From positions 186,001 to 250,000 of the forward strand of contig JAUEDM010000008.1 in assembly GCA_033439685.1 (NCBI GenBank): 64,000 nucleotides of DNA, in the 5' to 3' direction. Origin of the DNA: Apodospora peruviana (taxonomy: Eukaryota; Ascomycota; Sordariomycetes; Sordariales; Lasiosphaeriaceae). Positions 12,001 to 22,555 of this stretch are shown here, one piece after another; positions within the stretch are counted from its first letter, which is position 1, and every line of letters starts with the position of its first letter. A model generated the notes under the pieces. The model had not been told where the DNA came from. It worked only from the letters and a program-made list of their open reading frames with translations, and searched no databases. The translations under genes and the position numbers were made by a program.

Positions 12001-15000
12001 AAGCTGCTCAAAGACATCCTCGGCAGTCGATCTCGACGAGGTCGCTGCCTTGCTTGGACTGTCCGGCAAAGACGACATCGAGGAGGCGTACCCCTGCACG
12101 CCCGTCCAGAACGGCATGCTGATGTCCCACGCGCGGGATCCACGCTTATACGAGGTCTTTTACGTTCTAGAAGTATCGAGTACTCAGCCAGGAGATCTCA
12201 TCGACATCGGCCGCCTCGAACAAGCTTGGCACGATGTGGTGGCTCGACAACCGGCCATGAGGTCAGTGTTCTTTGAGAGTCCATCAGAGACAGGCATCTT
12301 CCACCAAGCCGTCCTCCGGTCCGGCGTCGCCGATGTCGCCCATGTCACAATATTGTCTGCAGACGATGATGACGAGCCGGTAGCAGCACTCGTTGTGCAA
12401 GGATCTCGTCTCGACATCAGCCGACGTCCACCCTGCAGACTCACGATATGCACGACACCGTCATCCGGTAAGGTCTTCATCAAGGTGGATATTCTGCACA
12501 CCATCTCCGACGGCACAACCTGGGACAACATCTTCAAGGAGCTAAACCTTGCCTACGAAGGTACCTTGCTAGCCACACCCCCGGCCCCAAGGTACTCGGC
12601 CTACACATCCTACCTTGCATCTCAACGTCGCAGAAACGGCGCACAAACACTAGAGTACTGGAAACAGTACCTCCGAGACGCAAGACCGTGCCGTTTCCCC
12701 TGTCAGACGGACCCCGACGACAAGAAGCCGCACATGCTCGACATCGACATTTCTTTCCATCGGGGAGCGGAAGTGCTGCGATTCTGCAAAGAAAGCGGTA
12801 TCACCGTCTCCAACATGATGCAGACGGCCTGGGCGCTGGTCCTGCGCGCCTACACCAACCAGAGCGAGCAAGTCTGTTTCGGATACGTCGCGTCCGGGCG
12901 CGACGTGCCTCTTTGTGGGATTGACGAGGCCATCGGGACGTACATCGGGCAGCTCGCGTGCGTGGTCGATTTTACTTCTGCAGGTCTGACTGTCGAGGGG
13001 ATTGCCCGGCGCATCCAGGACGAGTATCTCAATGGCCTTCAGTATCAGCACGTTTCTCTTGCCGAGCTGTTTCACTCCTTGGGTTCAGGCGTTAAGGGGA
13101 CGGGAAGGTTGTTCAATACGAATGTGCACCTTATGAGGGTTGTTGATCCCACGGGGTATCGGTTTTCGACTTTGGAGTTGGAGTTTAAGCATACCATTGA
13201 TCCATCTGAGGTGAGTACCTTCCCTACATGTACGTAAAAGAGGGTACTGTGTTGTTTGGAGGAGGTGACTAATGCTGGGACGGGGCAGTACGACATCACT
13301 TTTGGAACGTGGGTGTCGGACCATGATGTCAGCATGTACATGAGCTACTGGTCCACGGCGCTGTCGAGGCTGGAAGCGGAACGGCTGTCATGTGTGGTTA
13401 CCGAGGTCCTGAACTCCATTTTGGACGACCCTCGACAAAAAGTCGCCAGTTTCCAGCTGCCTGTCACTGAGGCGGATCATAGGTCCCTTCAGCCCGTCGT
13501 CCCATCTCCTCCAACTCAATACGAGCTAGTTCACGAGTTATCAGCAAACGAAATGGAATTACGAAAGCTCTGGGCAAGCGTTCTGGCGATACAAGAAACC
13601 GCCATCACCCCGGATGCCAATTTCCTCCACCTGGGCGGCGACTCGTTCGTTACGATGAAACTCGTCAAGCAAGCCAAGGACTCTGGCTTCGCTATTACCT
13701 TTGCGGATGTTCTATCCCATCCTCTCCTCGCAGACATGGCTCGTTGTCTTACTCCTCCGATGCCTCAACGGCGACCCTCGTCAAGTTCCGATGACCCGTC
13801 CGACGACTCCGCGAGTCCGTTTACTCCAGAACACTCTCCATCACTATCCGAGTCTGATATCAGCTTACCATCAAGCATATCTGATACCGATGACGAGAAG
13901 ATGCCGGACACGGGAGAGTTATTGACGTTGGAACCGCAGCGAGACGACTTCCCTCGCCTTCTTCCAACGACAGAGGAAGGAAGCGAGTTCGTGCACCTCG
14001 CACAACATGAATACGAGCAAGTCCTCCCAGCGACGCTGGTACAGCAGTCCATGCTCGCCAGCCAGACACGCTCCAACAAATACTACAACTTCCGCGCAAT
14101 CTGGGACGTGCCCCTCTCAGTCGACGCCTTGACCGTGGCTGCTGCATGGCGACAGGTCGTCAACACTCACTCGGTCTTGCGCACCATTTTCGCTGCTGCT
14201 GAACCAAACAGCAGTGGCATTGGTCATGTGCAGATTGTGCTCAAACACGTTGAAGATCTCAATGTTCAGTTCCTCGAGGGCAGCACCGACAGGGCCGGTG
14301 CAATGGAGACACTGAAGAGCCGACCACGGCTCGATGTCCGAGCTGCAGCAAGGCGACCGGCGCATGAGCTGGTCATCTATACCGTCCACGATGACAACCG
14401 AGGAGTCCTGTGCTCCCTAACAATCAGCCATGCTCTGATGGACGGTGTCTCACTCTCCCTTTTGCTCAGGGACTTCTACCATCTCTGCAAAAGCCCCCCC
14501 GGTACCGTTCTTCCGACAGGCGCTGGCACACCTTACACTAAGCTTGCATCTTGGATCCATGACGATGCCCAGATGAAGACTGACGCCATCGCATTCTGGG
14601 AAACCTATCTCCACGACATGTCGTCGTGCAATTTCCCCACGTCATCATCCGACACCCCATCGGAGTTTGCACAGATCAAACGCCTCTTTATCCAAGACGC
14701 TGCTGCACTCAAACAACTATGTCAGACAGCGGGCGTAACAGCTTCGACCGCCTTCCGCGCCGCCTGGGCCCTCACCCTCGCGCAGTGGGCGAACAGTCAC
14801 GACGTAAGCTTCGGACACGTCCTCTCGGGCCGAGATGCACCCATCCAGGGGATCGATACCATCGTCGGCCCGGTGCTGAATATCCTTCCCTGCCGCGTTG
14901 ACCTCGGCTCACACAGGGACACAGAGTCTCTGCTAAACCATGTCCAAGCTGACTTTTTGGCTTGTCTGCCGTATCAGTTCTGGTCCACTGCGCAGGTCAA

Positions 15001-15403
15001 GCGTGTTCTTGACCGTGACAGGAAGGAGGAGGGGTGGCAGTTTTTTAATACTCTTTTTAACTTTCGATTTAATATCGCCCAGCCGCCGTCCGATGGAGAG
15101 GCCCTTGGGGGTGCCAGTGGTGGGAAGTTTGAGTTGCTCTGGTCGGAGGATCCTATGGATGTAAGTTGTTCATTTTCCTGCGATTTACTACAGAAGGTGT
15201 GTTGTCAGTACTGATTGAATGGATTTTACCAATAGTATGATGTCGTTCTTGCTATCCAGAGTGATAACGAGGGCAGGATGGAAATTGAGCTCAGCTACTG
15301 GGAGCCGCGGATTTCGGAGGAGGTGGCTTTGCATGTGATGGATGTGTACGAGCGCGTTGTAGGGGGTATGGTTCGAGGAAAAGGGGTATCACTACCTGCG
15401 TAG
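6014..15403 (+). CDS. Nonribosomal peptide synthetase 1: half-C-A-T-C-A-T-C-T-C
   Basis: There are three exons: 6014-13210, 13289-15160 and 15236-15403, giving up to 3078 residues. Domains by motif: N-terminal C-terminal-lobe-only condensation segment (about 1-240, no HHxxxDG); A1 (core TSGSTGTPKS at about 411, YGPSEC at 542); T1 (GGNS, Ser827); C1 (HHATYDG at 1033); A2 (TSGSTGTPKG at about 1502, six-Ser insert at 1725-1730); T2 (GGDS, Ser1943); C2 (LHTISDG, His2162, first His missing); T3 (GGDS, Ser2518) with no A domain; C3 (SHALMDG, His2780). C3 fits the SHxxxDxxS/T pattern reported for fungal terminal condensation domains that release or cyclise the peptide. There are two A domains but three carriers, so T3 must be loaded by transfer or in trans. 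The extreme N-terminus is uncertain because the first ATG sits 29 bp after a TATA box. The product is unknown. Confidence 0.93.
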
Positions 15404-16011
15404 CGAGGTAAACAAGGTGTGCGTGTGAGAATAGCTTCAGTTTTCACCTAGATGTGGTCAACACACCGAGCTTCCATGAATGAAATCAATCTTCTCCGCA
15501 GCTACCAACGACGTACCACCATATGTTTGGGGTGTGGATGCGGGAAAGGACATGACCAGACTGCGGAGGTGGTGGCGACTCATTTATCCCCATCTAGCCT
15601 GATCAAGACGAATTAGCCAGCGAGACTATATTGACAGACAGAAATATGCGCGACTCGATTGGCCTTGGCCGTCCCAACGATCTGCCGACGTCCGTCAGGA
15701 ACATTCCAGGGCGATTCCCCGCCATATTTAATACCGTTATTGACGACGCTGCTCTATGATAATATACCGGGCTACCTACTTCCGAGAAATGAACAATCCC
15801 TACAAGCTTTCTCAACTCCTTGCTATTAGAAGCTTTCGCTGTTAATTAGGCTCGCACACAGCCGTAAATTGAACTGAACCCCGGGAACTTGGACCTTGGT
15901 CTGACGGATTGTACATATAATTAGATGCCCGTCCGCTTTGAGGAGTTAGTTAAACGTGGGTCGTCTAACTTCTAACACCAGTTGTAGTATTATTTGACAG
16001 TATTATTCACG
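15404..16011. other. Intergenic, 0.6 kb
   Basis: This holds the 3' flank of NRPS1 and the promoter of the small secreted-protein gene. No gene or clear motif was seen. Confidence 0.5.
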
Positions 16012-16675
16012 ATGTTGACGTCCGCCCTCTTCACGCTCGCGCTCGCGCTCGCCGCGACGGGCCTCGCCCTCCCCAGCCCCCAGACGACCGGCGGCGCGGT
16101 CCCCGAGGGCTACAAGAAGGTCATCATCACCTCCAACGTGAACGTCAAGTTCGTCGTCGTGGCCAAGACCCCTGTCAAGGCCGGTTCGACGCTCGTCGTT
16201 CAGACCCGTACCGACAAGCCGGACCAGCACTGGCTCCTCAAGGACGGCGTGACCAAGATCCAGCTCGCAAACACCACGCTCTGCATGGACGCAGGAGCCA
16301 AGAGTAAGCATTGTTATCTCGAAGCGCAAAGGGGACAAGACTGACAGAGTCAAACAGCCGCATGGAAGGATATGGCCGCCATCAGCCTGGCCGAGTGCTC
16401 CGACACCGCCCCGGGCCAGCAGTGGAACGTCATGACCGACGGCCGGATTGCCCTCGAGCAGTCCCCGAGTCCGAGTAAGAAACCAGTTACCCTGGGGTCA
16501 AATCATGGACGCTGGATAATGAAACTGACAGCCTGAAACAGAAGAGTGCATCGATCTTCAGTACATGAGGGCCACGGCCAACAACCCGGTTGGTCTGTAC
16601 AGCTGCGCTGGGCTGGGTAACACTGGCGCTGCGGATAAGGGTATCAACTGGCCGCTTGTCAGCGTTGCCCCATAA
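16012..16675 (+). CDS. Small secreted protein with QxW (ricin-B-like) repeats
   Basis: Three exons, 16012-16303, 16358-16474 and 16542-16675, join in frame to 180 residues. The protein opens with a clear signal peptide (LTLALALAATGLALPSP), so it should be secreted. Two QxW-type segments, DQHWLLKD and GQQWNVMTDG, and paired cysteines suggest a beta-trefoil fold of the ricin-B/R-type lectin kind, a family that binds sugars. Only two of the usual repeats are recognisable, so the lectin call is tentative. I chose the ATG at 16012 because it directly precedes the signal peptide. It lies in the same direction as NRPS1, but nothing in it suggests a role in peptide synthesis. Confidence 0.75.
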
Positions 16676-17621
16676 GTTGGTTTGACGGTAGAGGAGGAGA
16701 GACATGTCTACTAGGATATGGGAGTCGGGAGGCATCATTAAAGGCTCGTTGTTATGATAAAGTTCCGACAGTTGTAGCAATGAGACTGTATGATCCAAAT
16801 GCAAAAAGAAAGAACAACACTTTTCAACCTTATGCAAGGCATTGGAGATACTGTACACGATGGCAACCTTTAGCTGAATTAGGAATGGCGCCGCGTGGGG
16901 ACCATCGGTACTTTTGTCCAGTAAGTTCACTGCCGTTGGTGATTTGCATGTTGTTCAAATGTGACCAGGTAGGCATGGAAGAAACTCTGGTACGCTAAAA
17001 TAGGGGCAGCCACCACGGCTCCCAGTGTCAGCAACACGTTTTTTTCCCTACCCAATCCGGCCTGTCGGGACAAAAAGAACTGCGCTTCGTACTCCGTGTC
17101 CGTAAGGTAGACAAGGGGAGATGCAGCTTCCATCACGCATCACAATCCAAAACGCGTGGCAATCAAGCTTTCCAAGTTCGAACCTGCATCGGTGTGCGTC
17201 CGTGCCTGACTTTGGCATGAGGGCATCATCAAAAGCACAACACCCCATGATTTCCACTCAACCTCACCTGGACCAAAAATCACGAGAATCCCCGAGAAGA
17301 GACGCCGACATCATTACCGGTTCCGTCGTCTGTGCACCAGGAAATGATTCACGGACGCCAGCGGACGCCTGGCTCGCAGTGGTTTAGCGTGGTAATTTCA
17401 CCGCGCCCTTGGCTTTTCATGCCTCACGATCAGCACCAACAGGGCTGGACGGTGTGCAAGGGACCCCTGCTGACAGAGCCCAGAATTCCCCCGGGTTTCT
17501 ATTTTCGACTGCCACTCCTTAAAAGTCCCGACCGACCCTTTCCCATTCTTTGTTTCTTCGACGCCGCAACATCCAGTCCTTCTAGAACTCTGTCCATATT
17601 CCATTCATCGATGACTGAAAC
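16676..17621. other. Intergenic, 0.95 kb
   Basis: This is the promoter side of the sugar-porter gene, with a pyrimidine-rich stretch shortly before its start. No gene was recognised. Confidence 0.5.
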
Positions 17622-19405
17622 ATGGGCGCCCACCAAGAACATGACCGCAAGTTCGGTCTCAAAGCCCACTGGCGCTGCCTAGCAGCCATGACCCTCATCT
17701 CGCTCAGCACATTCCAATATGGCCTCGACTTCGGCGTCATCAGCGGCTTGCAGGCAATGGTTCCGTTCTTAGAAGTACGTTTACTCTTCAATCCCCCTAT
17801 TCCCGCCACTAACTCAGAGGGAGAAAGGTATTCGGCTACCCTGACCCAACATCCCCAGTAGGGTGGAACATATCACCCACCCGCCAACAGCTCATCTCGT
17901 CCCTAATGACAGTGGGCGCATTCATCGGGTCGGTCGGTGCGGGTCCCACCGCCCTCTTTCTCGGCCGGAAAACATCCCTCTGGACCGGCTGCCTCTTATC
18001 CATAGTAGCGACGGTGATGATGCAAGTCACGACTAGCATCGGGGTCCTCTACGCCGCGCGACTGATCATCGGTCTCGCGAACGGTGTCTTTACGACCCAT
18101 TCTCAGCTATGGATATTCGAGTGCTCGCCGGCACGGTATCGTGGTCTCGCCATCTCAGCGTTCCAGATCTGGACTACTATCGGCACGCTCGTTGGCACGA
18201 TCATCAACAACTCCCTCAGTTCTCGCATGGACAAGTCAGCATACGTGATCCCGCTGGGTATAATCTACATCGTCCCAGGCGTCGTGGCCATTGGCCTCTT
18301 TTTCATCCCGGAATCACCACGCTGGCTTTTATCCTCATCCTCAAAATCCGATGACGCGAAAGCAGCGACAGCCCTGACATGGCTTCGTCCAAAAGGGTGG
18401 GACACGACTTCCGAACTCACCCAAATAAAAACGGCACTCGAGCACGAACGACAGCTCCACTCTGCTCTTAACGTCCTCGACTTGGTGACCAACCCCGTCG
18501 ACAGACGGCGCACCCTCCTCTCCCTCGGCGCGGTGTTATGCCAAGCCTCCTCCGGGTCAATGTTCATCATCGCCTTTGGCACCTATTTCTTCCTCAATGC
18601 CGGAATTGGCAACCCGTTCGAGGACAGCGTCATCATGATCGCCGTCGGCGTTTTCGCTATCCTGATCAACAGCGCCATCATTACGAGGTTCGGATACCGC
18701 AGACGGATGTTGATCACTGGCATGATATTGTGCGGGCTGTGCCAGCTTATTTCGGCTGTGGTCTGGCAGACACGGTCGTCAGCAGCAGCAGCAGCAGCAG
18801 CAGCAGCCAGTACGGCGGTTGTCGCGCTGGCGGTCGTGTACATGTTTTTCTACACGCTGTGCATTTCGAGTTATGCGTGGTTGGCCGGGGGCGAGTTTCC
18901 TAGTCAGAGGCTGCGGAGTTATACCTTTGGGCTGGCGACAGGTGTCGGGTTCTTGGGAGCGGTAAGTTTCTTTACTATTGTGAGTTTGGGTGGACGTGTA
19001 CTGACAGTGGAAAGTGGCTTATCACGTTCACGGCGCCGTACTTTATTAACCCTGCTGAGCTCAACTGGGGCCCCAAGTACGGGTATATTTGGTTCGGGTC
19101 GTGTTTCCTGACGGCCATCTGGTTGTTTTTGTGGATTCCTGAGACTAAAGGAAGGACGTTGGAGGAGATTAATGAGATGGTGAGCTTCTCTCTTTCTCGC
19201 ATGGACATATATATATATATATGATGAAGACCCACGTGGCTAACTTATAACCGTACAGTTCCATGCTCGTGTGCCGGCGAGAAAGTTTGCGGATTACAAG
19301 TGTGCTGGGACTGCTAATGCAAGTGGACCGACGAGTGATGACGATACTACCGTTATCAAAGTGAATGAGGAGACGGACAGGAGTGTAGAAGAGAAGATTC
19401 GATGA
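17622..19405 (+). CDS. MFS sugar-porter family transporter
   Basis: There are four exons: 17622-17774, 17828-18961, 19015-19179 and 19259-19405, giving 532 residues. Family signatures are clear: FQYGLDFGVISG in the first membrane segment, LGRK in the loop after TM2, PESPRWLL after TM6, and PETKGRTLEEI after TM12. These are standard for fungal hexose, disaccharide or quinate proton symporters of the plasma membrane. A run of nine Ala encoded by GCA repeats (18780-18810) sits next to a predicted membrane segment in the second half. An AT dinucleotide tract lies in intron 3. The cytoplasmic tail is short and Thr/Asp-rich. The substrate cannot be told from sequence. It may be a neighbour of the NRPS genes rather than part of the pathway. 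Confidence 0.92.
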
Positions 19406-19549
19406 GACTGATACGATACGACTTGGAGCCCACTTACTGCTTCGGTCAATTGCGAAGATACTATTAATGCTAATTTAATTCAAGCCCAACGCAACACCCT
19501 CTCTATGAGTGACTCTAACAGACAGGCCCTCCCACCGGGATCTCAGGCA

Positions 19550-20784
19550 TCAAAGTTGAATTTCTCCCCCAACCAGCTCCTCGCTTAACTTCCACAGTCG
19601 GTCAGCTGCAACGGGGTCTATGGCGTGTGGCGCCGGCGTGGCGATCTGGCAGTCAACGAGGTAGGGTCCCTTCGGTTCTGTATTATCGACATGAACAATA
19701 TTAGCAAGTTTCTTCCGTTTTCTCGGAGCTCTATAATAGTAGCAGGAATGAGTGCATAGGTACCGTTCAACGCAGGATCCAGCGCAGCCACCAACGTCGT
19801 AGAGCACCCTTCATCCGCATTCTTCCAGTACAGCGCAACTTTCTGGAACTGTGCGTTCAGTTCTTCGTCCTGGTCTCTGCCGAGGTCGGTCTCGATTGCT
19901 GTCCCGCTGTCAGCACTCCTTCCGCCAACTTTCCTTCACTGCTCGTATCATGACTTACATCCCGGATGAAGCACATAAGCCCCAATCCCTTCCCCCTGCA
20001 ACACCTTCTGCAAATAGACCGTAAACAACATATTCGCCGTCTTGCTCTGCGCGTACGTTATGATGCCATTATACCCATCATCTGTAAACTTGCCAAACGC
20101 GCCCGGCAACGGCTTGACGTGGTCCTCCTCAGGCGGCACGTCATCCCCCTTCTCGAAATTGTAGTCACTAAACCGCAGCGGACTCAGCCTGTGTCCGGCA
20201 CTGGTGAGATTGACAATCCTTGTAGCACCGGGCGTGTTGGTATTGGCCGCGTTGCGAAGAAGCGGCAGCAGCAGGTTCGTAAACAGAAAGGGACCGATGT
20301 GGTTAGTACCAAACTGCATCTCGATGCCCTCTGGCGTCTTTTGGCGCGACGTGACGACGATTCCCGCATTGTTGACGAGGATGTCGAGGGTCGATGTTAG
20401 CTTTTTGACGTCCTCGACGGCCTGGCGGATCGCGGCTTGGGACCCGAGGTCGAGGAGAACGATTTCGGTTCGCGTGGATGGGTACTTGGTGTGGATTTCT
20501 GAGGCGACTTGCTCGACGCGGGCGCGGGTGCGGGAGGCGAGAATTAGAAGGTAGGGCGACTGGGACGCGAATGCCAGCGCAGTGGTAGCGCCGATGCCGT
20601 TTGGGCTGACACCCGTGATGAGGACTTGACGTAAAGTTAGTATCGCAGGGTAAGCGGGGGGGAGGGTGGTTGATGTAAGGACTGGGGAGATGTACTTACT
20701 TGTCTTTCCACGGATATTGTCGCCGAATATCTTGGCTACCTCTGAACCCGGTGTCTTCTCGCCAAATTCCGGATGGGATGTCAT
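19550..20784 (-). CDS. Short-chain dehydrogenase/reductase
   Basis: There are four exons: 20784-20700, 20624-19959, 19898-19764 and 19677-19550, giving 337 residues. The cofactor motif is TGVSPNGIG (a GxxxGxG variant), followed by LVNNAGI, a Ser-bearing NLTSAGHR and the catalytic YAQSK. Size and the C-terminal DPAL / YLVDCQIA pattern match fungal retinol-dehydrogenase-like or WW-domain-oxidoreductase-like SDRs, which use NAD(P)H on carbonyl or alcohol substrates. I chose the ATG at 20784 because it gives the usual spacing before the glycine motif; the frame is open further upstream without family similarity. It is convergent with the sugar transporter, with 144 bp between the stop codons. Membership in a peptide pathway is possible but unsupported. 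Confidence 0.9.
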
Positions 20785-21440
20785 TGTGGTTGGTTGTTGA
20801 GAGCGTTCGTGATCGGGGGGTTTTTCAGGACCAAGCGTAGGTGAAGAACCTCCGACTAGTTGGTGATGATAGGTATCTCGCTTTTTATTTGTTTTCTCCG
20901 GTCTCCAACCCATTGGCATATAACGAGCCACGAATTCTGTGTTCCTCTTAGCTCCTGACCCCCTCACCCCTCAGAGTTCCGTGTAACCGGCAGTTAAAGG
21001 TCGCGGCTCGGATACCCAGCCGAATTAGCCATGGGCCCGGAACCGTTGCAGGCAACTCAAAAGTCCGAACTGGTACCACTCTTATTACCCCGCATCGTGG
21101 TGTGTTGTTGTCCGAGGTTCTCCTGTTCTGGTGTTGGTGAAGTGTTGTCTCCAACGGGAAAAAGTCAAAATTTGGGGTCGTAGGGAAATGGTTGTCCGTC
21201 TGAATGTCAAAATGTTCACATGTCTCCGCAGTTTCATTCCCCATCCCGGCATTATTTCTAGCCCCGACCTAACATGGAAGTTGAGCGCTGCCATACGATC
21301 ATAAGATGTGGAACTTCTGAACTAATGATCCGAAACTGAAGCTATTCTGACATATACGTATATCTCTTTCCACCAGTACTGCACTCCCACTCGAACCCAT
21401 CCGTGATGGTCGACTGACAGCAAACACGTTCGAGACGCCA
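20785..21440. other. Intergenic, 0.66 kb
   Basis: This is the promoter side of the SDR gene. No gene was recognised. Confidence 0.45.
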
Positions 21441-21690
21441 TCACAACTCAGCTGTGTCGTTGTACTCGGTGAAGATTGACATGCCCTCAGGAACCCGCGA
21501 GCCCAGTCTACCGACCTCACCAACAGCTGTCCGGATTTCAGCCACCTCCTCTTGGATCAAGACCACATGAACCGCAGCCACGTTCTCTTCCAAAGTACTT
21601 GATCTTCTTGGTTCCGGGAATAGGAATGATGTCCTCGCCCTGAGCAAGCAGCCAAGCGAGCGCCAGCTGACCGGCGGCGATACCGTAATG
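21441..21690 (-). pseudogene. Aldo-keto reductase, C-terminal relic with a frameshift
   Basis: Read from 21690 downward, one frame encodes GIAAGQLALAWLLAQGEDI followed by IPIPGTKKIKY, the text of the last barrel strands of fungal aldo-keto reductases. The frame breaks at about 21597, where one extra T occurs. A second frame then continues with LEENVAAVHVVL and EEVAEIR to a stop at 21441, again family-typical. The N-terminal two thirds, with the catalytic Tyr and Lys, are absent upstream. This is a decayed fragment of an oxidoreductase gene, not a functional one. An assembly error could account for the extra base but not for the missing front. Confidence 0.8.
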
Positions 21691-22555
21691 ACTGATTAAG
21701 GCTTAACTCCTATTCACAGTATTCAGGGTCTCTGGCCGTGGCTGTTGACGCCTTCCGGAACTTTGGATTAGTTACCGGGTACTCCGCTGACGTACAGATG
21801 GTCTGTTCGGATCGGCCACATCTTCTGCGAGTGTGAGATACAACTGCGGCGGCGGTGTAGGCTCGCCGGGACATGCTGGGCCGGAGGATCTCGGTTTTGA
21901 GACTTGGCTATGCCTTAAATCCGGTTGGGAATCCGTACATTAGATAAGTATAATAGGCGATATGTCTTGATTTCTTTGCCCTTTCTCCTTTCCGCTCCCC
22001 TTTTGCATTGAGTTTAGTTTTGGTTGTTCTTACTGTAATGTAAATTCCTTAGGGTTTGGCGTTTCTGGTCAACACTGAAATCGGCCCAACGTGCATAAAT
22101 AATATGCAGTTGATGGATAGAAAATATGCAGTTGGTGGATAGAAAATATGCAGTTGGTGGATAGAACATGTATTCGGATGTCCCTACAAAAGATATCGTG
22201 ACCGCTGAAAGTCTAGAAGGGTTAACTGCTAACGCCACTGAGGCGGGAGGCGCTGTCATTCCCTGTTACAGTAAAGTGACCGCCTGGACTTCCAGCGAGG
22301 CGTGGAATGTATCAGGGTTAGGGTTTAAAGGCGGTGAGCGTTTTCTTTGGTAGTGTCTTGCCGGATTTCTTCTCAGGTTCACTGTGGGTCACATGACGGC
22401 TTGTTGGACACTGAGGATAACCTGTTGCGTACGCGTCGGGCCGTTAGTTGGGTCGCCTTTTAGTCTTCTACCCCGCGCCCACTGCCACAAATCTTCTCTT
22501 CTTTTTTTCTTTCTCTTTTTCTTTATTTTTCTTACATTGATCGGTATCACTCACA
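21691..22555. other. Intergenic with short tandem repeat and pyrimidine tract
   Basis: It contains a three-copy 22-bp repeat (22102-22167) and a CT/T-rich tract at about 22491-22540, just before the F-box gene start. The tract is a common promoter feature in filamentous fungi. No gene was recognised. Confidence 0.5.
22102..22167. repeat. Tandem repeat, three copies of 22 bp
   Basis: The unit begins ATATGCAGTTGG and ends GATAGAAA. Copies start at 22102, 22124 and 22146, with one or two substitutions. Confidence 0.85.

Noticed and set aside
13211..13288. NRPS1 as two separate genes
   Set aside because: A GTGAGT donor and CAG acceptor join the two frames in the middle of a condensation domain.
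6014..15403. NRPS1 as a siderophore synthetase
   Set aside because: The trailing T-C resembles siderophore enzymes, but no ornithine monooxygenase, acyltransferase or siderophore transporter is nearby and the A codes do not suggest hydroxyornithine.
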